Assembly (NCBI RefSeq): GCF_048564905.1
Contig: NC_132993.1
Location: 83,297,001 to 83,361,000 of the forward strand
Length of the DNA stretch: 64,000 nt
Source: Vicugna pacos
Lineage: Eukaryota > Chordata > Mammalia > Artiodactyla > Camelidae
Direction of reading: 5' to 3'
The notes under the pieces are model-generated. The model was given only the letters and a program-made list of their open reading frames with translations. It had not been told where the DNA came from and ran no database searches. Made by a program: the position numbers and the translations under genes. Positions 60,874 to 64,000 of this stretch are shown here, piece by piece (the first letter of the stretch is position 1; each line of letters starts with the position of its first letter).

Positions 60874-61045
60874 CTGGCCCGTTGGAAGAAGAGCGGTTTG
60901 GCTTCCCCGCGTTCAGCGGCATCTCTCGCCTGACCTGGCTGGTGTCCCTCTTCGGGGAGCTTTCCCTCGTGTCGGCCACCTTGGAAGAACGAAAGGAAGA
61001 TCAGTACATGAAGATGACGGTGTGCTTGGAGACGGAGAACAAGAG
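60874..61045 (+). CDS. BLVRA exon 7: residues 154-211 (partial)
   Basis: The acceptor CCCCACAG ends at 60873 and the donor AAGAG|GTAGGT begins at 61046. The 172 bases complete Ala154 and give [40 protein letters not shown] and [16 protein letters not shown], plus two bases (AG) of residue 211, Ser in human. This is the large C-terminal beta-sheet domain. It includes the SGISR loop whose Arg (residue 172) faces the substrate. The one change from human I note is K209N. The next exon should begin with a T to give Ser and then PLSWIEEKG. That was not seen before 64000. Confidence 0.97.
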
Positions 61046-63835
61046 GTAGGTCGTGAGAAGCTGTGACTGAGAAGGAAGTGGTGAGGATGTCCTGGTGTGT
61101 TCACGAGGGAGGATGGGGAGGTCTCGGGGGCCTAGACCCCAACCCTTGACTCCAGAAAGGGCCATCTGCTTCTGCCAGCAGGATAGCTGCTAGGATTCCA
61201 TTTAACCCATCACTCTTGCCTAAGCCACACAAATGTGCATCAGTCTCAGATGTAGGAGCAGAAATCCAGTTACATCTGTGACCTGAATTCTTTCCAACAT
61301 TGTATTGCACAAGTTTCAGACACGTGAAGTTGAAAGAATTTTGCTGTGAGCAACGAGCCAGCCCCTGCCGTGAACACTGCACCCTGCTTATCACGTGCCG
61401 GACTGCTTCTCGGCTTTAGCATCACAGTATACGGTCACACTATTCCCAAAATGTTCTGAATCTTTACTTTTCATACCAAGTCTTTTTTTCTTTAAACGCT
61501 CAAGAGACTTTAACGTGGCCCAAAGACCCAGAGATGTTCGGGTTGAATATAAGATCGTACTGGGGTGGTGTCTGTTGCTTCCTCCATTGTTAGAGCCTCA
61601 ATTTGATCCTGGTGAATTACACACCCCGATAATTCTTCTCGTTGGGTAGTGGTGACATCCTCTAGTGCCCAGCATCTTCCACAAATGGCCGTCAGTCCAC
61701 AAATGATGAGATATGCAACACCAGAAATAAGTATTAAATGTTTGCAGAATCTACTTGAACATCCTTCCCGTATTATTTTTCAAAATCAAGTCCTCTGCTG
61801 ATAATTTAGGAAGCGGAGATAATGGTGAGCCCCGTCTGGTATTAAACGGAGCTCTTTCCCCTGCAAACACCCTTCAAGATAAAATGCCTCATACCAAGTC
61901 TTTATAAACAGAAGCAGAACCATAATTTTCCCGGGCTGTGCAAAAGATTGAAAGCAGCAAGGGTTTCAGAGTGTTTCTGTATGTGTTGCCATGTAGGTGG
62001 GTCTCTCGGTAATAAAACAGATCATTTGGTTTTTACAAAAAGAGAAGAGGATCTGGGTCCATGGGGTGGTGTCTCTCCTTTGTGAGGGAAAGGCAGGGGT
62101 CGCAGATGAAGAGAAAGCCAGCAGGCACCGGAAGTGCTGCCCGGGGAGTGACAGCGGTGGTGGCCCCGGCTCTGATGACGTCGGCCGTGTGAGTGTTAGA
62201 ATCGCAGCCACGGGCAGAGCTGTCCATGCGCAGGTGCGGCACCAGTAAAGTGCCAACAGCCGATGTCCTCACTTAAATATGTAAATAGGAAACAGCGTGA
62301 CTTTTCAAGTTTTTAGCAGACAGGGCCACAAAATGAGGAAGTTATCCTGTCCGCATCTCTCCTGGTGTCTCCCAGCACGTGGGTATGGGCGTGGCTCCCT
62401 CTTTGTGCACCTCAGATCTTCTCTGAAACGTTCACCCCCCGCTCTGGTGCAGGTCCAGGTTAGCCAGATAAGCTGACGGGAGGCCTCCTTTAGGGTTGGA
62501 GGCAGCCCTGAGCTTCCTAGAGCACCCGAAACAATCCTAAGTGACCTGCTTGGGCCCCTTGTCGGCAACCCCACACCTGTATCTTTAGCCTGATTATGTC
62601 CATCACCACATCACTATGTGATACCATTATGACATCACAGGCAGGGCACAGTTTCTTCGCCAGGCTGGTTAAGCTGCCCTCCCAGGCCCGTGGGCACAGG
62701 AGGAGGGATCCGAGGAAGTGGCGGCGGGAGACAAGAGGCTGGGGACCCTGGCACATCCTCAGGATGGAACGCTTCCCCCTGCTCACACTGAAAACTCCCA
62801 TCACTTAGCCCAGCAGTCCAGCAGAGTTGCTGCCTCATCCTTGACCCTGACTCCCTGCAGGAACAAAAGGGGAAAGCAAAGAGAAGTCGCCAGAGGCCCA
62901 CAGCAAGTCCTCTCATTCCTTCGTTCTCAGAAGAGGGAAGGGAAACTATATATTTGTGTGAAGAGGTTGAATGCAGGAAGTTAAAATTGGAAAGACCTTA
63001 AATATTGGGCAATAACAAAACATTCAGTGAATTCTGTAACCGGTCATATGTGATTTGCAGACAATAATCATAAGAGCAGTATCTGTAGGATCATAAAAAT
63101 ATTTTAAAATAAGTAAACATGATCAAACAGTGTTTATACTTTATGATTTATATGCCATGTACATATAGGTAAATATTTGGAAGGACTGTCTCAAACTGAA
63201 GATAACTTCTATTAAGGTGAAAGAATGATGGATTTTTTTTTTCGTTGAAAACGTCCTTAAATCAACGCTGTGTTGTTTTTAGAATTTTTTTTGAAAAGCA
63301 TATTTTATATTTTTCCTGTCATATTATTCAGTGAAGCTTCTTTTGGTCAGAGTCTACTTAGGTTTGTCTGGTTTTCATTAAGCAGATAACACAGCTTTTA
63401 TCTACTGTAAAGACAGAAAAGATAAACCCAGAGGAAGGCGAGGCTTTGAAGAGGGGGAGTCTGTCCTGTTTGGATTGTAGATTTTTCTGAGGGCTGCCGT
63501 TTAGCCAGAGGGTCAGATCTGAAACGAAAACGGGTGCTTTGTGTATGGGCGGGAGGAGCCTGGCCTTTCTTGGCATGTGCGTGGGGTCAGAGGCTTCTTG
63601 GAGAATGTGATGAAAGAACTCTTAAGAATCCTTTCCCATAAAGAATGTACATGCACTTGGAAACAACAGTTTGCACAAGATCTCAGGTTTGGATCCCCTG
63701 GAGGGATCTTCAAGACTCAGGGTAAAAACTCCCAAATAACGAAAATGGTGCTCACACCAAAATCATTCAGCGCACTCCCCTGCCTGGTGGTAAAATCCAA
63801 TCAAGGGGGCCTTGGGCAGTAAAGCTGGAGACCAT
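61046..63835. other. Intron 7, incomplete
   Basis: About 2.8 kb searched for the last BLVRA exon, without success. No repeat family is named here with confidence, though 61390-61780 and 62990-63350 are AT-rich and may hold worn repeats. Short open frames on both strands (up to 97 codons) are not supported. Confidence 0.45.
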
Positions 63836-64000
63836 CGCCTCTGGGAGGCCGGTGGAAGTCAGGATGCCCCCCCCCCCCCGAGCCACCGCGTGGAGCAGCA
63901 GCTGCAGGGAAGATGCGCACAAAACCAGGACCCGCGCCCGGGCGCGCAGGTACCAGAAGCGTCACCTGCGCGGCGTGTAATTAACGCTCTTGCCCTTTCT
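63836..64000. other. CpG-rich edge sequence
   Basis: Contains a C-run (63867-63879) and, after it, about a dozen CpG sites in about 110 bases (CCGCGTGGAGC, CCCGCGCCCGGGCGCGCAGG). It may be the start of a CpG island running past the window. No exon recognised. Confidence 0.5.

Larger units (their letters stand above)
13160..64000 (+). other. BLVRA gene, 5' and middle part
   Basis: Biliverdin reductase A reduces biliverdin IX-alpha to bilirubin with NADH or NADPH in the cytosol, the step after heme oxygenase. The spliced coding part here is 12+122+120+98+108+172 = 632 bases, giving 210 residues plus two bases. That leaves about 86 residues of the usual 296 for one more exon, which I did not find before the window end. 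All introns are GT-AG and the reading frame is unbroken. Introns are about 11.1, 17.5, 2.3, 1.7, 12.8 and 1.7 kb, and the largest are filled by L1, L2 and LTR remains. In human the gene lies on 7p13 with COA1 upstream in the opposite direction. COA1 is not seen here. Confidence 0.95.

Noticed and set aside
61046-64000. The last BLVRA coding exon
   Set aside because: I looked for text coding SPLSWIEEKG and the C-terminal HCLGLAEEI region in all frames and did not find it. It must lie further right.
1-64000. CRISPR arrays, operons, phage or bacterial systems
   Set aside because: Nothing of the kind. Gene structure, splice sites and repeat content are those of a mammalian nuclear genome.

Overview
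The window is mammalian nuclear DNA, very probably from a camelid (camel, llama or alpaca). The main evidence is seven copies of a SINE whose head is a tRNA-Ala gene copy, with A and B boxes and an AGC anticodon in the better-kept copies, followed by an AAATAAATA-rich tail. This is the Vic-1 type described from camelids. Nearly half of the rest is recognisable L1, L2, MIR, LTR and DNA-transposon debris. The species call is an inference from repeats and has not been searched.

One protein-coding gene is supported: BLVRA, biliverdin reductase A, on the + strand. A CpG island at about 12.78-13.68 kb holds the likely promoter and a non-coding first exon ending at 13242. Six coding exons follow at 24380-24412, 41872-41993, 44295-44414, 46140-46237, 59054-59161 and 60874-61045. 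All have AG/GT borders and compatible phases. Together they encode the first 210 residues plus two bases of the next codon, with no frame break, and match human BLVRA almost residue for residue. The last coding exon (about 86 residues, including the C-terminal zinc ligands) was not found before 64000, so the gene runs off the right edge.

Layout: 1-12.77 kb is intergenic. It holds a Vic-1 SINE, a minus-strand L1 3' end, a MaLR-type LTR, an L2, another Vic-1, and a nearly full-length decayed L1 (6.41-12.77 kb) whose tail ends right at the CpG island. Intron 1 (13.2-24.4 kb) holds two solo LTRs of one family in the same orientation, one inside a minus-strand L1. Intron 2 (24.4-41.9 kb) holds two further LTRs, L2 copies in both directions, and a plus-strand L1 at 34.4-40.3 kb. 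That L1 carries four later arrivals: a MaLR LTR piece, a processed pseudogene of HERPUD2, a 156-bp orphan retro-insert with a 12-bp target duplication, and a Vic-1 SINE. Introns 3, 4 and 6 are short, with MIR, L2 and one Vic-1. Intron 5 (12.8 kb) is mostly two plus-strand L1 copies.

No CRISPR array, operon, toxin system or other undescribed machinery is visible. The points worth a second look are small: the nested retro-insert stack, a bare poly(A) insertion, an antioxidant-response/MARE-like site inside an LTR in BLVRA intron 1, a GGGCC pentamer tract beside the promoter, and a few amino-acid changes in BLVRA.
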